Source: Metridium senile (taxonomy: Eukaryota; Cnidaria; Anthozoa; Actiniaria; Metridiidae). Taken from it: a stretch of DNA of 64,000 nt. This document shows positions 1 to 10,490 of this stretch, one piece after another. Numbering within the stretch: the stretch's first letter is position 1; each line of letters opens with the position of its first letter. A model generated the notes under the pieces. The model ran no database searches. It was not told the origin of the DNA and saw only the letters and a program-made list of their open reading frames with translations. The DNA lies in contig OX459103.1 in the NCBI GenBank assembly GCA_949775045.1, positions 4,480,502 to 4,544,501 on the forward strand, written 5' to 3'. The position numbers and the translations under genes are program-made.

Positions 1-194
1 CGGATTTGCACACTGTCCGGATTTGCACACACATACTGTACTTTAAACATCTGCTTGAAACTTCATTTTTACAAAGTTGTAAATTTGTTGTTTTGAGACT
101 AAACAGCAACCATGTCAGGTAGTGAAAATCTGAGCATGTTTTGAAAAATGTCCCATTTTACCTCCAAATTTGCATGAAATGACATAATACTTTC

Positions 195-1811
195 TTAAAG
201 TGCAAGTATCACCAAAAATAAACTTTGCTTGAAATGATTGCTCTCTATGATTTATTTTCGAATCCAAATGTCTTATAACCAAAATTTATTTCGAAGTGCG
301 GAAAAAATCGAAAAATATACATCGTCGAAGCTGCAAGTCAAGAAATTATGCAAATTAGCTGTGACGTAGCAAGAGGAACGCTTTCGCACGGCCGGGAGCG
401 GAATAGTTTGTTGTCTGCTCGTTGTACATTGTTGTTTTAATATAATCACGAAAACCTGCTCAATGCCTATGCAATGTGTTGTCCAAAATTGTAGCTGCAC
501 AAGAGCAGATGGTGTTTCTTTGTATAAATTACCGAAAAACACAGTTCTTTCACGTTTATGGATAAAATTAATTTGTCTGATATAGTTGTATACTGATGTT
601 CAAGAAACTTCACTTCATCGGACTTTGTTGACAATTATATCAAAACATCATTGGGATTCAGTCCAAAGAAAGTGCACTGTTTTTTAGAATTCTTTATTCT
701 AATAGCTAATTCTTTATTAATTTGGTTATTATCTTTACTATCAACGCACAAGCCGATGTGAACTAAAAACAAAATCTAAAAGAGCAGTACTAGCGTATAG
801 CAGTTTTCATCGCTGCTCACACCGGCAAACCAACAAGAAACGCCTATTCTAAACGAGAATGCCACAGGCCTAGGGTTAGCCAAATTTAATCCTTTTTGTT
901 TTAGGAAATTATTTTATCGATTTGTTTTTTTACAACACAATTTTACCAAAATAAATGTACAAAACATAAAATGTCAGTTAATGGACGAAAAATTATGAAT
1001 TTGTCACGCATCGAACTCAATGGTTTCTCTTCAAGATACGGAAAATCACACAGTTTATGAAAATGATCTCTTTTCAGCATGAAAAAAAACAACAACAACA
1101 AAACAATTAGGTTATTTTCATACAGAAATACAGTGCACTGTTTGTCTTGTGAGACTTCCAAGTGAAGTTAAAAAAATAAAAGTACAAAGCTGGGTTCAGG
1201 TTTCACCCGTTTCAAAACAATTGCATTTTAAATACATTATTAAAACTGATCATATAGAATATACACAATACCAGATAGGTCTAACCTTTGTACAACATTC
1301 TAAGCTTTTAAAAACAGTCCTGAACGAATGGTATTGTTTGTCTAAAATGTAATTTTGAGCACGTTTTGGTTGAAAAGACTACCGAATTGATTGTAAGTGA
1401 AGATTTGTCGAAAAGACTGAAAAACGCATAAAATTAAACGATAACAACTCAATGACAGCATAGTTACATTTATTACAATTTTCTACTTACAGAAAAGTAA
1501 TATCCATTGATAGTTTATCCATAAAATTGTTTTTAAAATCCTTTTTTGTTGAAAAAAACTGTGTCGATGACAAACTTTCCCTCAAATCCGCACGAGTGTT
1601 GTGTGACAATCGTTCCTCCTCATACGTCACAGATACGGATCGTCATATGACCTTGAAATTGACCTTGGCAAATACGCTCGCTTTTTTGCGCAAAATAACA
1701 TGGATTTCGATGTTTTTTAAATTTTTAAAATGATATTAGGTAAAGCAACCACTTTTCGATCTAATGATGATAAAATCAAACCACTTATTTTTGGTGATAC
1801 TTGCACTTTAA
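195..1811. mobile_element. TTAA-flanked non-autonomous DNA element (Kolobok/piggyBac-like)
   Basis: TTAA at 195-198 and at 1808-1811 brackets inverted ends that read AGTGCAAGTATCACC inward from the left and its complement at the right; the match extends through CAAAAATAA. TTAA target duplication is typical of piggyBac and Kolobok superfamilies. A THAP-like coding remnant inside (463-585) favours Kolobok, whose transposases often carry a THAP domain. No catalytic domain is visible, so the copy is a deletion derivative. Superfamily assignment is inference. Confidence 0.6.
463..585 (+). pseudogene. THAP zinc-finger N-terminal remnant
   Basis: A 40-codon open frame begins MPMQCVVQNC and continues with GVSLYKLPKN and a downstream Trp-Ile. 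This is the start of a THAP (C2CH) zinc finger: the first two zinc ligands are the Cys pair in CVVQNC, and the L-x-K-L-P-K-N and W positions are family hallmarks. The frame ends at TAG before the second Cys-His pair, so it is either a first exon whose partner was lost or a decayed copy. It lies in a TTAA-flanked element and is best read as transposase debris. Confidence 0.5.
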
Positions 1812-2342
1812 GTTATAAATAAGGATTCAAATTAAAATATTATTTAGATAAATTTTCAAAAAAAAACGCAAATAAATGATGAAAAACGAGATGCGCGAAA
1901 TGGATGCGCAGTAGCAAGAGTCCGGAACTACCTTAATACGCGCAACTAAAAAGCCATTTTGTAGCTCAGTGTACGCTTAGCCAATAAGAAAGCGAAAAGA
2001 AATCTGCTGAACGACAAATGCCGGAGTCAAATGTACCATTTCAATCAACCTTGTGGTGATCAAATTACTCGTTATTCGATGATCAATTCAATTCTGTTAG
2101 GAAGCACATATATACAAATCTAAACAGAGTTCTCTACTAAAGCTAACAATGAAGAAGTAAGGACTTTACACATGAAATTCGGCAATGGATTCAGCTACAA
2201 TGCAACGACAAAGGAAAAAACAAACTGAAGATTTTGTTTCATGAAAGTTAAATTGACAAAAAAATCCTCTCAAAAGCCTACTGTTGGCTACAAACCATGG
2301 GTTAGGTATGTTTTTTTCTTTTAAACGATTTCAGTTAAAACT
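1812..2342. other. AT-rich intergenic stretch
   Basis: I see no credible exon, RNA or repeat boundary here. The region has short open frames only, without splice context or recognisable motifs. Confidence 0.5.
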
Positions 2343-2436
2343 TAGCCTAAGAATACAGTGTTGTTTCGCTCCTCGTCCCCCGCGAATTAGTTGCGCAGGG
2401 GACGAGGAGCGAAACAACGTCTGTTTTCTCAGGCTA
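2343..2436. mobile_element. Short hairpin MITE
   Basis: Inverted ends TAGCCTAAGAATACAG and CTGTTTTCTCAGGCTA extend inward into TTGTTTCGCTCCTCGTCCCC and its complement, leaving a loop of roughly 16 bases. A TA dinucleotide sits at both borders. It carries no coding capacity. Confidence 0.75.
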
Positions 2437-2439
2437 GTT

Positions 2440-2646
2440 TACAGTGCTGCTAATTCAACCGGGGCCACCTCGAGTTTATTAGCCAATCACGTTTGAGCTT
2501 AAGAACAAAAGATATTTACTTTGTCTCCTTATCAGTCAATCAAATTACAGGAATTTGCTTGACAGATCGTCTGTGTCTTGTTCTTAAGCTCAAACGTGAT
2601 TGGCTAATAAACTCGGGGTGGCCCCGGTTGAAATAGCAGCACTGTA
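2440..2646. mobile_element. Tc1/mariner-type MITE
   Basis: TA at both ends encloses inverted repeats starting CAGTGCTGCTA and running about 65 bases inward (GGGGCCACC, GTTTATTAGCCAATCACG, GCTTAAGAACAA), separated by about 65 bases. TA duplication with CAGT termini is the usual form for mariner-like MITEs. It abuts the preceding hairpin MITE with only three bases between. Confidence 0.8.
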
Positions 2647-2649
2647 AAA

Positions 2650-4360
2650 CTAAGTTTTGAAGAAAAGGCTAAAACATCACAAATCTTTATTTAGTAAAGT
2701 GTTTGCTTTTCAATCAAAAACGCTGAAGATGAGTAAAAATCTCAAAATTTTACACTGAAACTAGGACTGCAATGAACATGTTCAAAGCTTAGAGTTTTTT
2801 AATCACAAACCATTAGCTATTAGTTTTTTTCTGGTTTATGTTTGTATTTCAATTTAGTGTAAACTTTAGGGTTAAAGTTTGCAAACTACCCTTGAAATTG
2901 AAAATAAAGCTCATTAATACCCGTTTTGAAATTGTCTGGCTGTTTATTTTATGTTCCACGACTCAGGAAAAGTAGTTTGATGATTAAAAATGTTGTCTTC
3001 GAGTGAAAAATTGCCATTCAAGTTGTGAAAAATAGCGGGGGGAAAAGAAAATGATAGCTTTTCATGCCGAGCTAGTCGCAGGGAAAAAATGCTCTTTTTT
3101 AAAGCAAAACTAGTCTTTTAGCAAGTTAATCATTTGCCTCTATAGAGTACAAACAGTAAAAGTGTGCAATACTTGTAGTATTTACCATTAAATAGTGTTG
3201 ATTAATGTAGTAGAAATGGATAAAATGGGTGCACTTTGAAAATTATTGAAAATTAAAATATAACTTATACATCAAAAATAATTTCATAGATGCATCCTCC
3301 ATAAAATTTCCGTCTCAGAAATATGTGTGAAATCTCACAGCTAAGGTGTCAATATGGCACAGGAAACCCAGAGTTGAAATCAGATTTTTTTCAAAATAAC
3401 TTTCTAAAATCCTACTTTTTAAAAACAAAAACATTAAATTTATCAATAAAATTAAAACCACAGCCTCAAGCAAAAAGACTTATTTCAAAAATGAGCGAAA
3501 CTTGACTTTACGTGAGTCATACAAATCAACTGCAAATTATTTGGCTTGGGGCTGCGGTGAAAAGCTTTCTTTATCGCTAAATGTTTAGCAAGTTTCAAAT
3601 ACTGATTTCTGTTAAGTTTCATGGATTTTACAGTCATTACAACACCAACACATATTTATTAAAAATTATCAAGTGGGTGGTATTCAGCTTTCTGAGCGAT
3701 GAATTCAGCTTTCTGAGCGTTGAATATTGCTCTGAATACCCTCTCATCCGGCTTGTGTTTCAGCCAATCAGCGCTCAAGTTTCTAATGTGATATGGGATT
3801 CTATATGTTAAATGCAATCTTTTCTTTGTGTTTACTAGAAGCTGTTAATTTGGAAATGATTTATTTTGAATAATTTGGAATAGCCTTTCAATGTCAATAA
3901 AAAGTCTGAATAATCCTCAATTCAAAACCAAAAGTAGAAGCATTTTGCTAGAAATCCTAGAACTAGCTGATGATTATATAGATATTGACCAAATCATTTA
4001 TTTTATTAAGTAAGTCACTTTGTTAATAAAATCTGTTAATCACACTCTAAATTACTCAAGAAATGCCTCTGTTGTCGTCTTCATTATTCGTCAATTTCAG
4101 TACATTCAATATTATATTCATTAATATGTACTGTAATTTATTGTTCCTCATTTAATATTTTTCTTCTTATAACTATATTTTTGTATTAAATCATATACTT
4201 AAATTGCTTATATTTAATTATATGTATATATATTATAGTTGAATTAATTTTATTAATTACACTTTGATTTAATTTTTTCCTAAATTACTTCCGCCTCGAA
4301 TAGTTGTTAACTAACTGCGGATAGCAATTATTTATGTGAAATAATGAAAATTAGAATAAA
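2650..4360. other. Intergenic, no gene seen
   Basis: AT-rich sequence without convincing exons. A 17-base piece (ATTCAGCTTTCTGAGCG) is repeated back to back near 3684-3721. Otherwise nothing supportable. Confidence 0.5.
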
Positions 4361-4380
4361 GTTGTTGTTGTTGTTGTTAT
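4361..4380. repeat. (GTT)n microsatellite
   Basis: Short GTT run after AGAATAAA. Such short trinucleotide runs commonly end L2/CR1-type LINE 3' tails, so this may mark the end of an older LINE copy. Confidence 0.5.
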
Positions 4381-4639
4381 TGTGATTTTTATTTGTTGAT
4401 AATATTTTTCATAATTTTTGATTTTCAGTTGACCAGGCTTTAGTATCCTAATTCCAAAGAATATCTCGGTAAGTATTAGTTAGTGTGTATTTCTGTATCA
4501 ATTCAGTTATTTTTATGTCTTATTGGCATCCATACATATCTAAAAACTCAATTACTGAATCATTTTTCAAAATATATATATATATATATGTAAGGGTAGG
4601 AATAAATTAACACAACTACAAATTCATCTCGACAAGCCT

Positions 4640-4722
4640 GGTCGGCGGATAATAAGACATTTTTTCTTTAGGCAAAGATTGAATAATATGATAAAGGAAA
4701 AATTTCTTATTATCCGCCGACC
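4640..4722. mobile_element. Short TIR hairpin
   Basis: GGTCGGCGGATAATAAGA at the left is matched by its complement at the right, with about 47 bases between. Likely a small MITE; no clear target duplication was found. Confidence 0.6.
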
Positions 4723-4878
4723 TGAACTTTCTACACTCAACAAGCGCAACAAACTTCTGTCTTCGTGCCGACATAGGAACAAAACACTATTACGCAACAG
4801 CTAATATATATATATTTTTATATATATATTTTCTGTATTTGCTATTTATTTGGAAATGTTTTTTATTGTGATTTTTAT

Positions 4879-5370
4879 TTGTTGACAATATTCTTCCGTA
4901 TTTTCGCCATCACTGAGACTTGGTTTACAGAAAAGGACTGTGCGCATAGAGCTGAGGTTACCCCGCCTGGTTATAAGCTGTATGATCATCCCAGAACTGG
5001 TCGCATTGGAGGTGGGACTGCACTGATGTGTCGTGACAGTATAACAGTAACCAAGGTTGCAGTTGGTGAGAAAAGATCTTTCGAATTCTCAGAGTGGCTT
5101 ATTCTTGGAAAGGGATCACGCAAAATACGTATTGTTATTGTGTATTGCCTGCAATACTCGCCCAATCATCCTGTGTCTATTGGTGCATTCTTTGACGAAT
5201 TTTCTGATTACCTGGAGTCAATTATCCTATCATCTGAGCCCCTTGTTGGATTTTTATAGATTAATATTTATTCATATGTTATATATTTATATTTTATTGA
5301 CTTATTCATGTAAAGCGCTCTTGATCATTTTAATGTTAAAGAGCACTATATTAAGTAAATAAATTATTAT
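4879..5370 (+). mobile_element. LINE (L2/CR1-like) endonuclease fragment joined to 3' tail
   Basis: The open frame from 4879 to 5259 reads AITETWF, then GGGTALMCRD and IVIVYCLQYSPN, which match the start of an apurinic-type endonuclease of Jockey/CR1/L2 LINEs. It then runs straight into a typical LINE 3' tail (AAAGCGCTCTT, AGAGCACTATATTAAGTAAATAA) ending in (ATT)n. The rest of the endonuclease and all of the reverse transcriptase are missing, so this is an internally deleted copy. A 30-base direct repeat (TGTGATTTTTATTTGTTG) occurs at about 4381 and 4867, just before the fragment. Confidence 0.75.
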
Positions 5371-6158
5371 TATTATATTTTTCATTGATTTTCAGGGAGG
5401 GCAGCATTGTTTATAACAGCAAGAAAAATGTAGCAAAATAGCATTACCAGAAATCTAGGACATTTTACGTCCGCGATATTATGACCAGCGATCTACTGGC
5501 AGTCCAGAATTATCCTCGAATTTCTATCGAAATAAATCAATTTATCAAAACCAAACTACTATAAGTTTGTTTAGAAGTACCAAGCGCTTCTGGTGCAGTT
5601 GATATATTTAAAATTGAAGTGCCCGCTTACGCTCGGCATAGAATAATTCGAACGAATGAGGTCACTTAGAAAATTTCAAAAGGACACAGGAAGCCCATTC
5701 TATGAATTTTGAATTTCCCGCTTAAGAAGCCTTTGGATTCTTTAAACAGCGGTATAACACATAAAATCACCAGGCTCCTAAGCTGTTAACATTGCAATTG
5801 ACTCGATGATCAAAACAAGCTTCTTTGCAGGATTTATCGGTCATTTTTTATGATATTTTGGTGTAAAATGGAAAATTTTAAAACTAAAAAAGCATCACTT
5901 TTTACTATTTATGTGCGTCCTTGTTTTATTACTTGGAAAGTCTTCTAAAACAGCATTAAAAAGCCTGTAATCTCAGGAGCATTTTAAGAGGTCGGGACCA
6001 ATAGATCCATGTAAACTATCGATAGCAGGCGATGCTGAACACAAGGTAAATTACACATTTTTCGCTAGAATACAGACTAAGTATAACAATTATTTCTCGA
6101 TAATTTTATTCCTTCGTGCCTCATATTGAAAAAACTAAATCAAATGTAACTTGCATAA
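5371..6158. other. Intergenic, no gene seen
   Basis: No credible exon, RNA gene or tandem repeat is visible; sequence is AT-rich with only short open frames. Confidence 0.5.
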
Positions 6159-6800
6159 CACGGTGGCCAAAAAGACACCTGAAATCGACAAGGTTTGACT
6201 AACTTTTCTATTTCAACCTCAAAATTCTTGAAACTTTGCCAAAATACACAGGTCAATGTTCTTTACAACTTGTTCTTTTTATTTTTTCTGATTTTTATTT
6301 TTTTGGCGGGAAAATGAAGTCATAAGCTTGGCGCCAAAATTTCAAGTTTATTCTACGACCAAAATGACCATATCATTCGAAAGATCTTTATGAAAGGATC
6401 TAAAATTAAAATTAAATTCATATTTCGCACAATAAAATCAAAAGATATGAATTTTTGAAAACTTGTATTTCGGCCATTTTGTTACTAAAAATAGAACAAA
6501 ATAAAAATTTATATCTTTTAATTTTATAGCTCAAATTATTTGTTCTCTTCACTTTGTAGATCCTTTCATAAAGATCTTTCGAATGATGTGGTCATTTTGG
6601 TCATAGAACAAACTTGAAATTTTGGCGCCAAACTTATGACGTCATTTTCCCGCCAAAAAAATAAAAATCAGAAAAAATAAAAAGAACAAGTTGTTAAGAA
6701 CATTGACCTGTGTATTTTGGCGAAGTTTCAAGAATTTTGAGGTTGAAGTGGAAAAGTTAGTCAAACCTTGTCGATTTCAGGTGTCTTTTTGGCCACCGTG
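6159..6800. mobile_element. 642-bp foldback MITE
   Basis: The ends CACGGTGGCCAAAAAGACAC and GTGTCTTTTTGGCCACCGTG are exact complements, and the match continues inward almost to the centre (shared blocks include AATCGACAAGGTTTGACTAA, GGCGGGAAAATGA and GAAAGATCTTTATGAAAGGA). The whole unit is nearly one palindrome with about 290-base arms. No open frame of note. Target duplication is unclear. Confidence 0.85.
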
Positions 6801-7130
6801 AAATGAATAGAACTTATACTCGAGTTAAAAGTTAAGGGACGGGACCGATAGTACGATGATATTTAGCAAATATATTAGACATTTTCTTTCTGAGCCCATA
6901 CATTTATCAGTATTTCTGAGCGGCCATTTTTTAATGCCACAATATCTGAATTTAGCATGCGTTGACGTCACATGTCTTGGATTTCTGGTAATGGAAAAAT
7001 AACTTTCATGTCAGAAAAACTTTAGTGCATTGTTTGATGACAATTCATTTTCACTTGCATCAGATCTGTTACATGTTCCCTATTTTGATTTACCAATGTG
7101 AATTTTTAGTTATATTTGTAATCTTAAACC
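6801..7130. other. Intergenic, no gene seen
   Basis: AT-rich sequence without recognisable coding or repeat structure. Confidence 0.45.
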
Positions 7131-7139
7131 GACTAACCT

Positions 7140-7740
7140 AACTGGCCACTCAATTCTAATTTTCCCTCATACATAGTAATAAGGGAAAATTAGAACTAAT
7201 TTTCCCTCATTATTATTCATGAGGTATATAGTCCCTCATATATTACAATCACCGGGACTATCTTCGATACACGATGTTTCGGAATTTCATTTGATTTGTT
7301 GTGGGGCCATACTTGATATCGCTGCACACTCCTACTCGTGTACGTGGGAAGCATTTTTGTCATTGCGCATGTGTATAAAACTGACATTGAGAATCAAAAA
7401 AATCAAATCATCAAGTTTAAAGTAACAAGGTGTCTATTTTATTGAAACATAGACCTTACATCATACACCACAATATTATCTTTCTTGATTTATATTAAAT
7501 TCGACATTTGTTTTAATCACTAATATCCCGAAGAAGTCATGGTATTAATTGTAATACCATGATCACCAAGGAAATAAACGAGCATGGGATTTAGTTTGGG
7601 AGGGATTCTTCAAGGAGCGACATTAATGTCCCTCAGCTTTGGGACGTTTAGTAAAATTCCCTCAGCCTGCAGCCTCGGGACTTCCACTAAACTTCCCTCT
7701 GCTTCGGGGACATTTAATCACTAATCTCCCTCAGTGCCAT
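7140..7740. repeat. CCCTCA-rich dispersed repeat, copy 1
   Basis: Contains repeated TTTTCCCTCATNCATAGTAA blocks (7155-7215) and GGGACTTCCACTAAACTTCCCT (7677-7700). The same blocks, in the complementary arrangement, occur at 49620-49760 inside a mib2 intron, so this is a dispersed repeat family. The type of element is not recognised. Confidence 0.6.
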
Positions 7741-7779
7741 GGTATTACTTTTAAATATACAAGCTTTATACTTCGGTAA

Positions 7780-8070
7780 AAGAACAATTCCCAAAAAACA
7801 AAATCCTGCAGAGGAATATTGTGAGAAAAAAAAATCCTGCACGGGAATATTGTGAGAAAAAAAAATCCTGCAGGGAATCAAGACCCCCCAAAAAAGACTT
7901 GAACCCAAGAAAAAAAAATCCTGCAGGGAATCAAGACCCCAAAAAAGGCTTGAACCCAAGAAAAAAAAATCCTGCATACCTTTGTCTCTGAAAAAAAAAT
8001 CCTGCACAGATTTTTTTCTGCCCCCCCCCCCCCCCCCCCTCCGGCTTTTTCTAATGGTCGGTCCCTTACA
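7780..8070 (-). repeat. A-rich TCCTGCAGG tandem element, copy 1
   Basis: Six or seven irregular copies of a unit built on AAAAAAAAATCCTGCAGG, with spacers AATATTGTGAG, AATCAAGACCCC and GGCTTGAACCCAAG, end in a 19-base C run (8021-8039). An inverted copy with the same order of spacers lies at 16766-16955. Open frames across it are low-complexity artefacts. Confidence 0.7.
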
Positions 8071-8159
8071 AAGTTTATCTTCGCTGTTACAGAATAGTTT
8101 AAAACTATATGATCCAAGTAGTCTAAGAGGAATCCTTGCCCATATATTTACTATACAGG

Positions 8160-8510
8160 GATGATCCGCTGAACAGGGTATGGTTTTTCGAGCTTTCTGT
8201 CATAAACAGGGTATGGTTTTTTTAGTTTTCTGTCATGAACAGGGTATATATTTACCCCAATTTCCTTATTTTTTTTTGTCATATTCAGGTATAGTAATTA
8301 GGTAAAATGATGAGCAGCGCGGTCTTTCGGAAAATTCAGCACGTTTTCGCAGCATAAACATGGTCCTAAACTGTCATAAACAGGGTCCCATTTTTATCAC
8401 TTGTCATTAACGGTATAAGAATTTGTTTTTTTGTGTCATAAACAGGGTAACCGTTTTAGGATCCCAGCTGAACACCCCTACCCAAATCGTAGCGGAGTAC
8501 CCCCCCGGGT
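8160..8510. repeat. Element with spaced CATAAACAGGGTA motif
   Basis: The motif TGTCATAAACAGGGTA or a close variant occurs about six times at irregular spacing, and the outer pieces (GCTGAACAGGG, CAGCTGAACACCCCTACCC) look like diverged inverted ends. It resembles in plan, though not in sequence, the element at 56227-56467. Confidence 0.5.
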
Positions 8511-8639
8511 ATCCTTGGAAGTATCTAGAAGCACTTGAACCGTCAAAGGTAGGGCTATAGATGTTAAAAGATCCTTGTTTGAAAGTGTTGTGGCTATTTT
8601 GAAAGCAGAAGGAGGGTATGGCAAGCCGATTGTAGCAAA

Positions 8640-8990
8640 ATTCAATACTCATATATTTGTTCAATTCAATGTTCACATGCGTTTAAGTTTAAAACTTTAA
8701 TTTAAACCATTCAATTCAATCCATGTATATACATTCAATTCAATTATGTTTTCCAGTTACACATTCAATTTAATCCAAATAAATAAATACATCCAATTCA
8801 ATCCCGACATATACCTTCAATTCAATCCCGATATATATTCAATTCAGTCAAAATTAAACATCCAATTGAACCCCTATATATATATATTCAATTCAGTCCC
8901 GATATATACCTTCAATCCTAACCAAATGTATTCAATTCTGTCCAATATACATTCAATGCAACTGCTGATATATATTCAACTTGACCCATG
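8640..8990 (+). repeat. Minisatellite, TTCAATTCAATCCCGATATATA type
   Basis: About 14 degenerate copies of a 20-24 base unit containing TTCAATTCAAT and ATATATA. Open frames over it are repeat artefacts. Confidence 0.75.
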
Positions 8991-9059
8991 CCCCCTTGTA
9001 CACATCTTTTGGAAGGAGACTGGAACTAGTATTGTTGGGTTTCCTGTGGTAAATTCAAT

Positions 9060-9284
9060 ATGGCGGAACACGAACGGGAATATTTTAACATCGAAAAGGA
9101 CCTTCCAGCCTTCTTATATTCAGTCCTGGACAGAACTGACTCGTTGTTTCAAGGATTATTTAATTTACAAGCTGTAGAGGATCAAGCTTTTGTTGTTGAT
9201 AGATGTGTTTCTCTGTTGAGATCGATTATTGTTTGTTGTGATTCCGAATACTCCAGTTTCGAGATCTCTTTTACTCAGTGTTAG
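9060..9284 (+). CDS. Short ORF of unknown function, cut by a MITE
   Basis: The frame opens with an ATG after AATTCAAT and reads MAEHEREYFNIEKDLPAF, then LQAVEDQAFVVDRCVSLLRS. The composition looks protein-like: mixed charged and hydrophobic residues with predicted helices. Its last 13 codons lie in the MITE at 9247-9464, which supplies the stop. It may be a first exon or a truncated gene; no homologue is recognised. It is on the opposite strand to the helical remnant that follows. Confidence 0.35.
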   Translation: MAEHEREYFNIEKDLPAFLYSVLDRTDSLFQGLFNLQAVEDQAFVVDRCVSLLRSIIVCCDSEYSSFEISFTQC

Positions 9285-9464
9285 CCTCAAAACCATGTAA
9301 TATATTATTTTGTTCAGTAACAGTCCGTGCAAATGAAAGAGATTTGTGAGCATAGAAGACAATAAAAATACATATAAATCTCACGAGTTTTATCTAAATT
9401 TCTGCATATTTTACACACAATTGAGGCCAACACTGAGTAAAAGAGATCTCGAAACTGGAGTATT
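9247..9464. mobile_element. MITE with 40-base inverted ends
   Basis: AATACTCCAGTTTCGAGATC at the left is repeated as its exact complement at the right end, and the match continues through CTCTTTTACTCAGTGTT. The insertion lies between the small plus-strand ORF and the 3' side of the minus-strand helical exon. Confidence 0.85.
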
Positions 9465-9493
9465 GCGCATCCCTTTATTAGGCTATATCTTAC

Positions 9494-10060
9494 CACTGTA
9501 ATTTCATGTTTCAAATCAGCGATTTCTCTTTCAGCCTCGTCACATTTATTTTGATAATACCTCATATCATTTCCTGCTCTTCGTGCTTGTCCTGAATAGT
9601 CTTCGATCAGTTCTCGTATCAGCAGGATCTGGCCAACGATCGGTACCCAGCAAAATGTTTTGAATCTGTCATACTCCTCTTGAGCATCTTCACGGTCCCT
9701 CTCTGCTCTGTCGTAACGCGTTCGAGCTTCCGCAAGAGATGAATACTCACTTGATTGACGACTTTCCAAGGCTTGTATTTTTGTGTTCAGGTCTCTTTTC
9801 TGTTTGTCCAAGTCGCGTTCTTGGTGGTATAGGACGTTAATCTGTGAAGTCATTCTTTCCATCTCGCATTCTTTTTCTGCACTGTAACGCTCAAGACTTT
9901 CGTAGCATCTCCGGGATTCTCTTTGTAACGTTTTGGCATCTTTTTTCAAAGATGTTATAATTGCGGCTGCTTTTTTGGCGTTGCCATTTTGTACAGCGAC
10001 GCAGGCATTTTGTACTTGATCGAAACAATTAGAAAATACTTTGGGCTGTGTGATCGCCAT
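9494..10060 (-). pseudogene. First exon of a helical (coiled-coil, putative alpha-PFT-like) protein, second exon missing
   Basis: The exon encodes 189 residues from ATG (MAITQPKVFSNCFDQ) to a GTAAGA donor. It is clearly paralogous to exon 1 of the gene at 17997-20377: both share SNCFDQ near the start, a run of charged coiled-coil helix, a short hydrophobic Trp-containing head (CWVPIVGQILLI here) and a second coiled coil before the donor. The donor phase (0) is the same. No counterpart of the second exon, with its FW motif, is visible between here and the window start, and a MITE sits 30 bases beyond the donor. It is probably a broken copy, or its second exon lies outside the window. The pore-forming assignment is structural inference. 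Confidence 0.6.
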
Positions 10061-10490
10061 GTTACTCTGACGCTCTCGAGATCTAGCATAACCTTTTGTT
10101 TTCACCTCATTTCCAAGGGATTTTTTTCTTTTCCTTATAAGGACAATCGTGATGCGTAACTTAATAATAAAACTAACATTCTAGAACACAAAAATGTTGT
10201 TTGATTGGACTGTCGGTTTGATTGACAGCTAATTCCGAGAATTGAACGCATCGGCAATATTCTAAAAATACATCTTCGTGGAAAAAAGCGATTGGAAAAC
10301 GTGTTATTTTCCTGAAGATATTGTAGGAGATACGGAGATACTTTCGTATATCTAAATATTGATAAACGTTTTGCTGTGCGTTTTTAAACTACATTTGTTC
10401 TCAATAGATAAATCATACGTTTTGCAAAAGCGAAGACCAATATTCAAGATCTTTTGGTCATTGATCACAATCTAAAATTTCTAAAGTTCT
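10061..10490. other. Upstream region of the helical remnant
   Basis: No exon or clear repeat seen; includes the presumed 5' flank of the minus-strand exon. Confidence 0.4.

Noticed and set aside
7714..8164. Phe-rich ORFs (QDFFFLGSS type)
   Set aside because: Translation of the A-rich TCCTGCAGG tandem element.
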